NCBI GenBank assembly: GCA_024734555.1
Contig: JANPWX010000033.1
Span: 5,556,074 to 5,620,073, forward strand
DNA from: Trochalopteron elliotii
Lineage: Eukaryota > Chordata > Aves > Passeriformes > Leiothrichidae
Length of the DNA: 64,000 nt
Direction of reading: 5' to 3'
The notes beneath the pieces were generated by a model, which worked only from the letters and a program-made list of their open reading frames with translations, made no database searches and was not told the DNA's origin. This document shows positions 23,101 to 34,210 of this stretch, in pieces. The position numbers were made by a program, and so were the translations under genes. The first letter of the stretch is position 1. Every line of letters begins with the position of its first letter.

Positions 23101-26100
23101 CTGTTTTTTTGTTTTTTTTTGGTGATAGGAACTGAGAAAAAACCCAAATTTTGGGCCCTAAGGCTGTTCAGTTTATTTTTCCATGGCTGAAAGCAGCCAA
23201 AATCCACCTTCCTGAAATCTCCTGCCTGATGTGTCACCCTCTGACAGGATTTTCCTTGTACCAGTTCCAGCCCTGGTGTTTCCTCAGTGCTTCCCAACTT
23301 TCTTACACCACAGCACAAGCCCTGCTGGATTCTCCCAGGAATAATCTCAAAGATGCAAGTTTATGAATTTGCTGGTAAAAAAAATGACTCATGAAACTGC
23401 ATTTCCCAAATCCTGCCAGTGCTGTGGTGTCTCAGTGGAGCTGATGGAAGCTCCAGGAAGGGATTTTCCTGAGTGCTCTCATTTGAGGTGCTCCCTTTAG
23501 AAAAGAAATGACATTTTTGGGAAGCTGCTGTTGATGGGAAATGCTGTCATTAGTGTGGCATTGCTCTTAACTCAGCACTGAGGGCAGATAAAGGAAATGG
23601 AAGTTCTGGTGTGGGAATAATGGGGCTTCCTTGGAGAGTTTTGGCATTTCCTGCTCCGGAGCTGTAGTGAGCACGTGCCTGCTGATGAAACAAAACCCCA
23701 AATTCCAGCTGGAATTTGTGCCACTGTGTGCAGCATTCAGTTGATTTACAGGAATATTGGGATGCCAGCAGGGTTGAATGGAGTTTTAAAAGCTAAAATA
23801 GTTCTCAGTTGTAACTTGAAACCCACAGGATATTGATGGTAAGCGTTGTTGCATGTGGGTGATTCTGTCCTGCTCTCTTGGATTATAAAATCCTCATTTG
23901 GGAATTAAACCTTTGGTGGTTGAATTTGTAGGAATGAAGAGTTGTCAGCATCTTCCAGGAAAAATGAGAACCCTGAACATACAGGCATTGGGAAAAAAAA
24001 ATAAAGGGGTATCAGTGGGCAGCTTAGATGTGTGACAGGAGTGCTTAGAAATGGGAATAAAAAAGCACAGCTGGCTCAGGGGAGCTGATTATATTTTTAT
24101 AAAATAGCAGTGTGGTTAAAAGAGTTGGAAAACATTCTCTTTGAATCTTACAGATTCCTTTGTCCCAGGGTTAATGTTGTGTATCTCACACCTTTTACCT
24201 TTGGGCTTTTTATAAACTCACTTTCCCCTGAGTTCATAAATAGACCCTGTGATTTAGGTCACCTCCAGCCAGGGATTGTCACTTGTGGTGGCAATGTCAG
24301 GAAAAAAGGCAAGTTTATTTTCTTGTTGGAACTGCAGGTATTTGTATTCAGCTTTGGAGGGGGGAATTGTTTATTCCTCTGCCTTGCTCAGAATTTCCTG
24401 GTGCTGTTGTTGTTCAGAGTGTGTGACAGATGCTGGGAGTTGCTGGTGCTGAGCTGCTGCTCCCGTTTTTGCTCAGTATTAATGGGGAGTGAAGGCTCCT
24501 GGTCAATCTCCAAGGAAAGCTTTCCAAAGAGGAGCTGCTCTGACTCCTCTTCCTGCTGATTCTTCCTGCAGGTGCCAAACCAGCTGCTTCCGTTGACCCT
24601 TGGGCAGCACCAGCAGGATCCACAGCTCAGCCTCTGGCCAAAAATGTGGACCCTTGGGCTCCTGCCCAGCCATCTTCTACTGCAGCAAAATCTTCTGTGG
24701 ATCCTTGGGGATCAGCACCTGCAAACAAACCTCTCTCTACTTCTGGTGAGCAGCGGTCTCATCCCATATCCATCTTATATGAGTAATGAGAAGTCCAAGT
24801 GTTATTCTTGCATTGTGTGGTTCAAATAAACTGAACAATTGGCAGAATTTGGTCTTCAAAATAAAAGGGACTTGTAATAACCAGCAGGAAAAAGAAATTT
24901 GAATGTAATTATTCGGACTTAAAGCTCTGAATTTGTGGTGCTGCTTTGTGCTCTGTCCCTTCTACGTCTCCTCCTGGTATTTGTGGCTGCCTGCTGAGCA
25001 CTTGGGACTGCTGCTGGTCCCGGGCTTTATCTTTAATTAGACAAGGACTTAATTTCTGGCAATGAATGATACTCTAACTTCACCTTTCGTCATGATAAAT
25101 AGCTCTGCAGATGGATGTCTCTGCAGATGGAGATTGACAGGTTGAGCAGCTCGGAGGAGACTTTTAGAGGTGCAAATGAAGGTTTGTTCCTTCAGACTGA
25201 GGGTGTGAAACCTTCCCTGAGCCCTGGTAAAGATGCAGAAGGTGCTGCTGTAATTGTCTGTTCATGCTCTGTAACTAATGAAACCTTGATGAGTGTTAAT
25301 ACCTGGCATTTTCATATTGGCACCGTGGCTAAAAGCATCTAAAATGCATTTTCTGCTCGTCACTCATCCCAGTACACAACAGACAAAGGAATCTGAGTGC
25401 TGCAAAAAGTTGTCTAAGTAGCTTTTCCCTGGGCAAAGGGCAATAACTGGAGCATTGTGCAATGAACCTTTAGCTGTGGTGGCTCTTTGTTCTTGGTAAA
25501 TGTTGTTTTTATATTCAATTTTCACTCCTTCTCTTGGGGTTTGTCATCTTGTGCTCTTCTTGCTTGAAATGTGTTGAAGGTTAAAAGTAAATTAAGAAAA
25601 CATTTCAGCTAATTAAAAATACCCACACAAACCTTAAAGCTGTTGAGGAGTGTGACTGCTGATGATTTAGGTGTGGTTTTTCTGCCTCCTCTCTGAGGTA
25701 AGAACGTGTCCACATTTTGGAATGGTGACGTTTCATTGATTGCAAACTCTGGGCGAGCGCTGGTGCTTCAGCTAACGGGGCTTTACCATCTCCACAACCT
25801 CTGCTCTGGCATTCCTCCTCCTTTCCACTTGGGAAACAGAAGTGAAATCATCACTGGTGGTGTTTTCCTAACACTTGATAGTTGAGGCTGTAAATCCATT
25901 TCTGTTCTCTCCTTCCACAGCAAGATGTGCTTGTCTCTAATGCCGACACTCAATCAACCAACCCCCAGCATGCTCAGGTGTGCCCTACACTGATCCCAAA
26001 GCAAACTGCTCTGATTTAGTTGTTCCATGCTGTCAGAAAGGACAGTTCTGTGACATTCTCCTTCTCCCAGCTCCTGGCTCAGAGTAGGAGCACTCCCAAC

Positions 26101-29100
26101 TGCTGCCCTGGAACCTGTGGTGGCATCTTGGTGACAGGAATGGGATAAGAATTGCTTCTAGGAGGATCAGCTGTGTGATGCAACCGAAGATGTGTTAATG
26201 ACAGGGCTGTCTTGTTGTTTTGAACAGGAAGTACATCTTTTGACCTCTTCAGTAATTTGAATGGTACAGTTAAAGATGATTTTTCTGAATTTGACACACT
26301 TCGAACTTCCAAAAAGCCAGGTACGAATCAAATTCTTAGCATGTGGACAGGTTGGGTGACAGTCACAGCAACAAATGTCTCTGTTCTTAAATTCGATTGA
26401 ACAAAAAATCAGCTTTCACAGAGGGAAGTGATGATGCAGCAGTAAAAGCTCCTTGTTCACATTTTGGCCTGTGCATGAACTCGTGGGGAATGGGCCTTTC
26501 ATAATCCATGGAATTGCACCCTGTGACCTTTTGCTGCACTGACCCAGAAATTTGTTGGACTGCTTAATTTCCAATGTCCAGCACGTTTGGAGCAGGGCTG
26601 ATGCTCAGAGACTCAACCAGAACCATGCTGACTGAATCTCTCAAATATGTAAATTCCAGTAGGAAGATGAGAAAATACCTTCTATGAATACTCAAATCTG
26701 TTTTTCCTCTGGTCAATGATCAGTAAATCAGAACTGCCAGACCCTGTCAGTGCTGTGGTACCATTGCCCTCAGGATGGTTCTGCCTGAAGCACAGCTGAG
26801 CTTTTTGAGAAGAAAACCATGGGTGGAATCCAGTTAGGAAGGGCACAGCAGTGGTGTAGGGCCAGGGCACAAGCCAAGGCTTTGTAGTATCTGTTCCTTG
26901 GAGCCTGTGAGTCCCACCTGGAGCAGCAAAGCTGTGGGAATCCCATCAGTAGAGCACTGCAACTCTTTGACTGTAGCTCCTTCATGCTCTGCTAAAGAAC
27001 ACTGACCTGCTTGCATGCTGAGAGGGTGTAACAGCCTGAAACCCTGACTAACACAAACTTAGCATAAAGCATCTTTGCTCTCACAGCCTTGAGGCCTCTC
27101 TCTGCCTGCCTCTGTGGATTAACCAGAGGGTTTTTGTTTGTCCCATTGTGTTGTTGCAGCTGAATCAGGTTCCACTCTGCCATCCCAGCACAGCGGTACC
27201 ACGAGTCCTGATCTCTTTGAGTCCCAGCACTCGAGTGGGACATCAGGAAAACAAAGCACGGCCCGGAAAACCCCGGAGTCTTTCCTGGGCCCCAACGCTG
27301 CCCTGGTCAACCTGGATTCTCTGGTGTCTAAACCACCACAACCTGTTACTTCTCTGAACCCATTCTTGGCACCAGGTTGGTTTCTGCGCAATCCTTTACG
27401 TTTCTGTTGGAGCTTTCTGCACAGCTCGATGCTGTTTGGGGGAAAATGGGTGGTTTGGGCTTGGTTTTCATGGTTATTTCAGCCAGCAGATCATGAGCAG
27501 GAGCAGGAGGGTCTCAGAGAGGCATCCTGGGCTCACCAGGCTCACAGGGACAGTCCCTGAAAACACCAAGTCTCTGCACTTGGGCTGCAGCTGAACTTTA
27601 TTGCAGCAGTTCCCCTCACTCAGAATTATCTGTGTTAGGTTTAGGGTTGTTTAAAATGCGTGAATTTCAGCTGGATTTTGTCAGAAAAGGTGATATTACC
27701 TTGGGAAGGTAACGGGTAGGAGTTTCCTAGGGAAAAAGGCTGGAATTGCCCTTTTCCTGGAGCTGCAGCAGGCACAAGCAATCTCTTGACCGCAGCCTGA
27801 AGTCCCAGAGAGCAAACCCTGCAGAGTAATTCAGTGAGCTGCTGGTTAGTCTGTCTTAGGCTGGCACAGTGAGCCAATTTTGATCTGAAAACACATTCTC
27901 AGTGTATTTTGGAAAAAAAAATTGGCTGTTGCAGTTCTCCTGCAAGCTGGGCCTGTTAGAAGTGAGCCCTTGCTTGGAGCAGACTGAAATGGTGACACCA
28001 AACATGTGGCAGATGTGTTTTTTAAAAGCTGAATTTGCACTGACGTTTTCCTGTGTTGCTCACAGGGTGAAACACTTGGAAATGCTCTTTCAATATTTAT
28101 TTTCATCACGCTTGCAATGGAAGAAAAAGTCAATTTATTAAAATCCTTGAGTAGGAAAAAAGCAGTGATTCTGAGCAGCCTTGGCAGCAAGCAGGGAGAG
28201 AGAGGAAATCTGTGTATCTGCCCTTCCCGGGTACTACAAAAAGTTTGTGAGGGGTCACTGGGCCATCCAAATAATCCTGGGCTTGTGCAGTAAAAGGAGT
28301 TTGCAGGGCTGGCAGCAATCCAGGGAACCTCAAAGGCTGGGAAAGTTGTGCTCTGCTTTTTCGAGCACCGCTGTAATTCGGAAACAAGTTGTTTACTTTG
28401 GGAATTCTTGTCCCAGCTCAGTGCCAGAAACATGAAAATGGAGGTGGCTGCTGAGAGCTTGGAGCAAAAGTACGAATCACAGAGTCCCAGGATGGTTTGG
28501 AAGGGACCTTAAAACCTTAAAAAAGGAAGGGACACCTTTCAGTATCTCAGGCTGCTCCAAGCCCCATCCAGCCTGGCCTTGGGATCCAGGGGCAGCCCCA
28601 GCTTCTCTGGGAATCTGTGTCAGGACCTTCCCACCCTCCCAGGGAAGGATTTCTTCCCAATATGCAGTATAAACTCTCTCTCAGTAAAGGAGCACAGAGA
28701 GCCTGCAAAGTAGCATTTAAAAAACGCAATCAGTGATGTGGGTGTCGTGGTTGGGGCTGTTGCAGTTACCAAATTTGGCTCCTCTGACTCCAGTCAGGGA
28801 TGTCAGAAGTGGGAGCTGTTGGTCAGTGAAGGGCTCTTGGAGGCATTGGCTGCTTCAACGGAATTTGCTGGGGGGCAGATGCTCCACAGGGTGTTTTGGG
28901 CATGGGGATGCACACAAGGAGTGTCCTTTACCAGGACAAACGATTTCAGACCCTGGTGTTGATGGAAGTGCCTCTCTCTGTCTCTCCCTTCTCTCCCACC
29001 CAGGTGCCGCTACCACAGCGACTCCAATCAACCCCTTCCAGGTGAACCAGCCTCAGCCACTGACCCTGAACCAGATGAGAGCCAGCCCCGTGATGGGCAG

Positions 29101-29323
29101 CAGCCCCTCGTTCAGCGCCGTGCCCCCGATGAGCATGGAGCCAATACCTCTGTCTTCCATGGCCCCCGTGCCCGTGGGGATGGCGCCGCTGCCGGCCATG
29201 GGCACCATCAGGATGGGCCAGGGGCTGAGCATTGCAGGATCAATGCCCCAAGCTCTGCACAGTACAGGAATGCCGCCTGCAGCCTCCCAGGCTGCAAATA
29301 CAACTAACCCTTTCCTCCTATAA
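10571..29323 (+). CDS. EPN2: EPN2, epsin-2, whole coding span (eight coding exons)
   Basis: Epsin-2 is a cytosolic endocytic adaptor. Its ENTH domain binds PtdIns(4,5)P2 and helps curve the plasma membrane, and the unstructured tail recruits ubiquitinated cargo, clathrin, AP-2 and EH-domain proteins. The exons join in phase to a 590-residue protein: 10571-11165, 20101-20213, 21537-21629, 21919-22087, 24572-24745, 26228-26320, 27160-27375, 29004-29323. Visible parts are the ENTH domain (about residues 12-144), two ubiquitin-interacting motifs (about 218-232 and 243-257), clathrin-box-like LLDLMD (271) and LVNLD, five DPW motifs (305, 318, 332, 350, 367) and three NPF motifs (479, 494, 586, the last near the C-terminus). 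The length fits the shorter human isoform of about 584 aa. The optional human exon between the ENTH and UIM exons was not recognised in the 8.9-kb intron. Every intron begins GT and ends AG. Confidence 0.95.
11522..11660 (-). repeat. CR1 LINE fragment, antisense, diverged
   Basis: A diverged copy of the CR1 3' end: ATCATAGGATGATTTGAGGT, then GGGACACCTTCCACTATCCC, then GGTTGCTCCAAGCCCTGTCC. Orientation is opposite to EPN2. Confidence 0.75.
12539..12569. other. Perfect 12-bp inverted repeat, 7-nt loop
   Basis: TATTATTGAGGT at 12539-12550 pairs exactly with ACCTCAATAATA at 12558-12569 around a TGTTATT loop. Seen directly. It may be a chance or replication-slippage palindrome in an EPN2 intron, with no known role. 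Confidence 0.6.
15503..15655 (-). repeat. CR1 LINE fragment, 3' end, antisense
   Basis: The + strand reads ATGGTTTGGGTTGGAAGGGA and continues in order through the CR1 tail (CCACTATCCCAGGTTGCTCC, CACAGCTTTTCTGGGCACCC). The element is in the - orientation inside the EPN2 intron. Confidence 0.85.
19455..19952 (+). repeat. CR1 LINE fragment, sense orientation, interrupted
   Basis: It reads in CR1 sense order: GTGACCTTATCACTCTCTAC, GAGGACACGGCCTTGAGCTG, CCCAGGGAGGTGGTGGAGTC, GGGCTGGGTTGGACTC. It then resumes after about 142 bp of foreign sequence with TGGACTCCAACAGGCTCAAT and the tail GTTCCAACCTGGTGACTCTG. The interruption is listed separately. The copy ends about 150 bp before the UIM exon. Confidence 0.8.
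19744..19885. mobile_element. Unidentified 142-bp insertion nested in CR1
   Basis: Both flanks carry the 7-mer TGGACTC (19737-19743 and 19886-19892), which occurs once in uninterrupted CR1. The extra 7-mer behaves like a target-site duplication. The insert is AT-rich, has a T-run near its centre and ATTAAAAGG / TTTATTAAATTTTT near its end, and has no coding potential. I do not recognise its family. A short LTR remnant or a processed fragment are possible. Confidence 0.45.
20101..20213 (+). CDS. EPN2: EPN2 coding exon 2: first UIM
   Basis: Completes Ser199 with the preceding exon, then encodes residues 200-236. The core [20 protein letters not shown] is a classic ubiquitin-interacting motif (acidic start, Ala and Ser at the conserved positions). 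Acceptor CCCAACAG, donor CAG|GTCGGT. Third positions are markedly GC-rich. Confidence 0.95.
21537..21629 (+). CDS. EPN2: EPN2 coding exon 3: second UIM
   Basis: 31 codons in phase 0 (residues 237-267). [18 protein letters not shown] is the second UIM, followed by the basic stretch KIPKKKE. Acceptor TTTGCAG, donor GAG|GTAGTG. Confidence 0.95.
21919..22087 (+). CDS. EPN2: EPN2 coding exon 4: clathrin box, two DPW motifs, alanine run
   Basis: Residues 268-323. It contains LLDLMDAL (clathrin-box-like), DPWGG and DPWQSF (AP-2 alpha-ear binding), and seven alanines in a row from six GCT codons and one GCC at 22000-22020. The human protein as I recall it has no comparable run here. Acceptor GCCCTCAG, donor TTTG|GTAAGA, phase 1. 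Confidence 0.93.
22088..24571 (+). other. EPN2: EPN2 intron, 2.5 kb
   Basis: Bounded by GTAAGA and TCTTCCTGCAG. No exon, recognisable transposon or RNA gene was found. A/T homopolymer runs are present near 22540, 22795 and 23105. Confidence 0.7.
24572..24745 (+). CDS. EPN2: EPN2 coding exon 5: three DPW motifs
   Basis: Completes Gly324 and encodes residues 325-381. Three evenly spaced DPW motifs ([24 protein letters not shown]) make up the AP-2-binding region of epsins. Acceptor TTCCTGCAG, donor TCTG|GTGAGC, phase 1. Confidence 0.95.
24746..26227 (+). other. EPN2: EPN2 intron, 1.5 kb
   Basis: Bounded by GTGAGC and TTTTGAACAG. An acceptor-like CTTCCACAG at 25912-25920 was examined as a possible extra exon, but in the required phase it reaches a stop within a few codons. 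No repeats were recognised. Confidence 0.7.
26228..26320 (+). CDS. EPN2: EPN2 coding exon 6
   Basis: Completes Gly382 and encodes residues 383-412: [20 protein letters not shown] then [10 protein letters not shown]. This matches the conserved epsin segment after the DPW cluster (human [20 protein letters not shown], as I recall). Acceptor TGAACAG, donor CCAG|GTACGA. Confidence 0.94.
26321..27159 (+). other. EPN2: EPN2 intron, 0.8 kb
   Basis: Bounded by GTACGA and GTTGTTGCAG. Nothing else was recognised in it. Confidence 0.7.
27160..27375 (+). CDS. EPN2: EPN2 coding exon 7: clathrin-box and first NPF motif
   Basis: Completes Ala413 and encodes residues 414-484. It holds [28 protein letters not shown] (clathrin-box-like LVNLD) and SLNPFLAP (EH-domain ligand). 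Acceptor GTTGCAG. The donor is G|GTTGGT, weaker than the others in this gene; reading on would add about 60 codons before a stop at 27560. Confidence 0.94.
27376..29003 (+). other. EPN2: EPN2 last intron, 1.6 kb
   Basis: Bounded by GTTGGT and CTCCCACCCAG. It contains one antisense CR1 copy (about 28477-28695) and is otherwise unremarkable. Confidence 0.7.
28477..28695 (-). repeat. CR1 LINE fragment, antisense
   Basis: ATCACAGAGTCCCAGGATGG, GGAAGGGACCTTAAAACCTT, CAGGCTGCTCCAAGCCCCAT and GGAAGGATTTCTTCCCAATA follow the CR1 tail in reverse-complement order. Confidence 0.85.
29004..29323 (+). CDS. EPN2: EPN2 last coding exon: NPF motifs and C-terminus
   Basis: Completes Gly485 and encodes residues 486-590, ending in TNPFLL and [23 protein letters not shown] is diagnostic of epsin-2, with a Met-rich linker between the two NPF motifs (494 and 586) that bind EH domains of EPS15/intersectin. 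Confidence 0.95.
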
Positions 29324-32300
29324 AGACCCAATTAAAGGAACTTTTCTTTTCCTAGTGTTTCCAGGCTGAAGTCTTTCCAGCGAAACGAACGTGGCCTGTG
29401 TGGACTGAACGGTGTGTGAGAGACTTTGGAAGTAGATTTGCAGTTTACAGTTATGATCTTTGAAGAGTTGTCTCTACTTACCAGTTAATCTAAATCTAGT
29501 CTTTGCTACAGATGGTACCTTACTTTGGCTTGTTGAGCATCATGTGAAATGTTCAGACTTTTCCACCAAAGTTAGATTCTGCCCATTTTTGTTACTTTGT
29601 TAATCATTTCAAACACACTTTCTAGGGAGAGAACCCACCATTGGAAAACTCCCTTGGCTATTTTGTAGATGTCAGATCATGTGCTGGATTTCCGAATTTA
29701 CTCTTCCCCTGCATCTGTCACTTCCTCTGCCCGTAAGATAGACCTGAGATTCCGAGTGCTAGTGAATGTTTTGCACATAACTACACACAGTTCTAGACTG
29801 TTGGTTCACCCATAGTCCTTACTCTTAGAAGAGACCGACCCGGAGGGCCCAGGGGGGCTTGGTTTTTATGCATTAAACATTGCAAACTCGCACTGCTTTG
29901 GTATCTCTGAGGTGTGACTGACAACAGCAAGCTTGTCTCAAAAGGAAAAATAACACAAAACCCCAGACAAAACACCCAAGACCATGCTCGAGTCGTGCTG
30001 TCGTGTGCAGTGTTGAATTCCTACACTACTCTTAAGGACTCCTGGAACTCTCTGTGAGTGGCTGCACTCGTGCTGAGTGAGTGTCCTGCTCTGTGCTTGT
30101 CCAGTACCAGCTTCGTTTGGAAGTTTTTTCATGTGTATTTTGTTTTTATTTGACTTACAATGTGAGTTGAAAGGAAAAAAAAATGGAAAAAACAACAACC
30201 CAAAAAAAAAAAAAAAAAAAAAAGAAAAGAAAAAAAAAAGAAATACAGTGGGACAACTTTGAATTCAGTTTCACCGGGGCAAGCTTTAAAACTAATTCAG
30301 GCTTAACCTTGCTATATGCAGTTACTCTTGTATACTTTTGCACATATTTTGTTTAGTACAGTTTCATATTTTGAGTTTGCAGAGTTACCTAATAGTCCTT
30401 TTTTTGCTAATTTTTATAATGTGGTTCTTATTTAACTGTCTGGTTTTGATAGATTTATCAAGTCTGGCTGAAAAATTAAGATATTGGCAAATGTCATTTT
30501 TATGGTTTTAATGCCCTCTTATTTATGGTTTTAGCTCTTTGTTTCTGTAAAGAGAGTTTAAAAGGGAAGATTAACACTAAAATATTTACTTTTAAATGAA
30601 GTATTCATAATGCAAATCAAAAACAAATCCTCGTGACTAATTATTTTTAGATGAATTGAATTTGAACATAACATGATTTAAGACTACATTAAAAAGAAAA
30701 AACACTAAAGTCGCCTTTCCCTTGATTTGTTCCCCTTTCCCAATCCCCAGACTGGACAGACTCTTAGCCTTGATGAAGATCCCAAGGGAGGCTCTTTGGT
30801 TTTTATTTTCCTTGTAAAACTTGTGGAGCTGTTAAAAATCCTGATGTACAAACACGACTTGTTTCATTTTATTCACTGACTTTTCCTTTTGGAAGGTGCA
30901 CTCTGTAGGAATTACTGCTTCCATGTCCAGCCACCCTTGGGAACTGAATTATCCCCTTTTTAATAAATGTTCATGTCTGGACTCCTCACCACGCTCAGGG
31001 CTGAGCTCTGCTCTCCCAAAAATCCATGGAAAGGGATTTTTCCTGCCTGCAGGGCAGGAATGGATTTTGTGGCCTTTCCTTAATTTAAGAGGAGGAAAAC
31101 AGAATTTGCCAGAGTTGTATTGTGGTGGAACAACTCCCTGTGGGGCTGGAGAGGGGCTGGACCCCGTGGGAGGAGTGGGATCCATCTCCTGCTGGGAAGG
31201 GGAGGCTGAAGGATGATCAGGTTTAGGGTCACCATCCCAGACTGGAGCTGTGTAGGTCAGGGTAGCTCTGGGAGTGTACAGAATGCTCAGTGTGTGGATG
31301 TTCCTGTGCAGGTGTTGGATCCTCTGGAATTGGCAAGGAGCATTCCCAATCCTTGTTTATATAGGGGAGGGAAGAGGATTGCTGTCCACACCCAGCCTGT
31401 CTTTAACAACAAAACAAAACCCCCTTGATGTTGCCTTTCAGAGCAAGGAAAAGGCTTTTTCTGTTGTTGTTGGAGTTATTGAAAAGCCTGGAGCAGGAAG
31501 GGTGTGATCCTTGCAGATGGGGGGCAAAGTCCTTTCCAGCTGATCTGGGACAAGATTCCTCCGGGGTTGTTTTCCCAGCTGGATTGGATCAGCACTGGAA
31601 TCGAGGTCACTCGTGTTTGTCCCTTACTCTGTCCCCTGAACTGAACTGCAGTGGGGTGGGGCATTGTCTGTCCAGCCAAGAGTCCTGGCCACGTCCTGGG
31701 GAACTTCTTAGAGGCAAGATGAGGTTGATCAGAAATATTTGAAGTGCTGAAATAATCTGCAGTTGGAGCTGTCACCGTGAATTGCTGAAGCTGAAGCTCC
31801 TGGCTTAATGAAGCTGTTGAATGGTAAATTGTTTTTCCTCCCAAGTCACTGCCCCCAGAACTTTATCCCTTTTATATTAAATGGAGACATTCATGGCACA
31901 ACAAACCCTGAGGAGGCTCCCTGAGCAGCCACAGCCCAAATTCTGGTGCTGGAAATATTTAGGCTGAGACTAACCAAGCCTAGATCCCAGCCTGGCACAG
32001 GGCTTGTGGCCGGAGCTGAGTTCAGGAGGAGAAAGAGCTGGTTTGGTAAATGTTCCTGGGCAGGACTGTGTCCCCACGGGGTGACACAAGGGGGTCACTG
32101 TCCTGGCTGGGGATGCTCTGAATGCTCCAGCTCATTTTGTGATGATTTTCCTGCTCTCCAGGATAATCATTCCCTCCCTCCTGGCCCTCCCACATTTCTG
32201 GAGGATGTTTGTGTGTCCCATTGCATCCCCTCTGCCCCATTTCTCCATTTCCCCCTTCTTTTTCTCACTTTGCAAATATTCAAAGTGCTTTTTTTTCCTT

Positions 32301-33240
32301 TTTTGATTTTTAAAACGTCAGTAGCCCGAAATAGCCTTACTGGTCAAATTGACCACAGAGAAAAGTGTTAAATATCTTGTAAAAAAAAATTAACACACAC
32401 ACACACACACACTCCTTGGCATAATTTCCCCCTCAGTTAAGCTCAGATATTTATTCAGTTTTACGCTCTAGAGAAACTCAACTCTGTGGAGGGGGCAGGG
32501 AAGGGAAGCCGTGGTGGGTTGTGGTGTTTCCAGTTTTTGGGAAGTCCTGGAGCTCTTGTCCCCCTTGTGCCCCTTTGCTGTTCCAGTTTGAGGTGTGGTC
32601 TATGCCTGAGTATTGCACAGGTGGGGAGAAAGAGGAGATTTCTTTTTTCCCCAGCAGAATCTCACACAACTCTTCCTTTCCAAATGTTCCAATATTTCCC
32701 AAACTTCTCATAATCCGGGGAGCCGGCTGCTTTTTTCTGGATTTGTGCTGAACTATTGCCATTATTTACTGTATAAATAATTTATCATTTGTACTATTGT
32801 ATCATAATGTCTGTATCTTTGTGTCATTTTTTTTTCTCCCCCCCCCAAAGCGATGTGTCACAGGTGTGATATTTAAACGATGCCATCAGAACAGTGGAAA
32901 GACGAGAGGGGTTTGGAGGTGACTGGTCAGAATTAAAATTGTATTGCTTCTATTTCCAGCTGTGTTGCTTTTTCCAAGCTTCTGTGTGGTGTTTGTTGTC
33001 CCATTCCCAGGCAAGCCCTGCTCGGTGGAGTTTTGCAGGAAGCTGCTGGGGTTGGGAAGGTTTGTGGCAGGAGGAATCTCCCCGTGGTTGGGGGATGCTG
33101 TGGATGATTCCTTGGATGCATCCCTGACTTTTCCCAGGACAGGCTGCTCTGGCTGGGAGAGAGGAGGGTTTCTATGGCTCACTGAAATCAGGCTCAGCTG
33201 AGACCTTACTGACTCAATAAAAATGAAGATTTGTTGTGTT
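29324..33240 (+). other. EPN2: EPN2 3' UTR (end approximate)
   Basis: After the stop there is about 3.9 kb of AT-rich sequence without recognisable transposons, which fits a long 3' UTR. Candidate poly(A) signals are AATAAA at 30962-30967, ATTAAA at 32932-32937, and AATAAA at 33216-33221 with a GT-rich stretch just downstream. A long A-rich run (about 30199-30240) and an AC dinucleotide repeat (about 32393-32412) lie inside. Which end is used cannot be decided from sequence. Confidence 0.45.
32393..32412 (+). repeat. AC dinucleotide microsatellite
   Basis: About ten ACs in a row, inside the inferred EPN2 3' UTR. Read directly. Confidence 0.85.
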
Positions 33241-33761
33241 GCAGGTGACTGAATTCCTTCTTTAAACCACGCTGCCCTTGGAACAGCCCCTGAGGATGGA
33301 GCTTGGGGCGGTGCCTCGCTGGAGGCTCTGCATTTGTGTCCAGGCAGGAATTTGGGGAAGGTGGCTGTGGAAGGAGGGTTGGGGAAGGAGGGTTGGGGAG
33401 CTGGGACACCACCTGGGGAGTCCTCACTTCCCACTTTTTGTAGCTCAGCCTTGGCTCTGTCCCACGCATCACGTGGCAGGGCTTCCAGCCTGGAAGCGAT
33501 TCAGGCTTCTAATTCTGGCTGCTTTAATTGAAGGGCACTTCATTAGCAGGCACCAGCAAGAGCTCCCTCTCCAGAGCCCCTCCAGGTTCCCTGTTTAGTT
33601 TGCTGCCAATCAGGCTGATGGCTAATCAATGATCACTAATTAATGCTGAAGCTGCGGCGAGGCTGGAGATGTGACTATAGGAAAAGCAGCTTTGGGGAGA
33701 AAAGTCTCTGGTTTGGTTTCAGCTGGAGCTGCCTGGGGGAAGCTGCTGCCCCAGAAATGCT

Positions 33762-33935
33762 CCAGTTTCCGTGGAGAAACTGTGGCTGCCCCTGGATTCC
33801 TGGAAGTGTCCAAGGCCAGGCTGGACAGGGCTTGGGAGCAACCTGGGACAGTGAAAGGTGTTGGGGTTGGAACTGGATGGGATTTAAGGTCCCTCCCAAC
33901 CCAAACCATTCTGGGATTCTCTGGTTCTATTCCTG
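33762..33935 (+). repeat. CR1 LINE fragment, sense
   Basis: CCAGGCTGGACAGGGCTTGG, GGTTGGAACTGGATGGGATT, AAGGTCCCTCCCAACCCAAA, CATTCTGGGATTCTCTGG: the CR1 3' end in sense order with a degenerate tail repeat. Confidence 0.9.
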
Positions 33936-34040
33936 CCTCTCAGAATTGCACATTTTAAGATGAATCTGCTCTCTGTATGGAAGATTTGGGAATGGGTCAG
34001 AGTTGAAGCTGTGGTGACTATGATCTCTTCCAGAGGAGCT

Positions 34041-34210
34041 GGGTTCTGATGGGCTCTGGTGGATCCTGGTGGGTTCTGGTGGATCCTGGTGGGTTCTGGT
34101 GGGTTCTGGTGGGCTCTGGTGGATCCTGGTGGGCTCTGGTGGGTTCTGGTGGATCCTGGTGGGCTCTGGTGGATGCTGGTGGGTTCTGGTGGGTTCTGGT
34201 GGGTTCTGGT
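34041..34210 (+). repeat. 10-bp minisatellite, 17 perfect-length units
   Basis: Seventeen consecutive 10-bp units with no length change. Variants are GGGTTCTGGT, GGGCTCTGGT, GGATCCTGGT and single variants (GGGTTCTGAT, GGATGCTGGT). The G-rich strand is +. Open frames through it (Gly/Trp/Val-rich on +, Pro/His/Gln-rich on -) are by-products of the repeat. Confidence 0.95.

Noticed and set aside
25921..25980. Possible extra EPN2 exon after acceptor-like CCACAG
   Set aside because: In the phase required by the flanking exons it reaches TAA within a few codons, and the 24745-26228 join already gives the known epsin sequence.
30199..30240. Long A-run as evidence for a retrocopy
   Set aside because: No target-site duplication or spliced-gene homology upstream; it is better explained as a simple repeat inside the EPN2 3' UTR.
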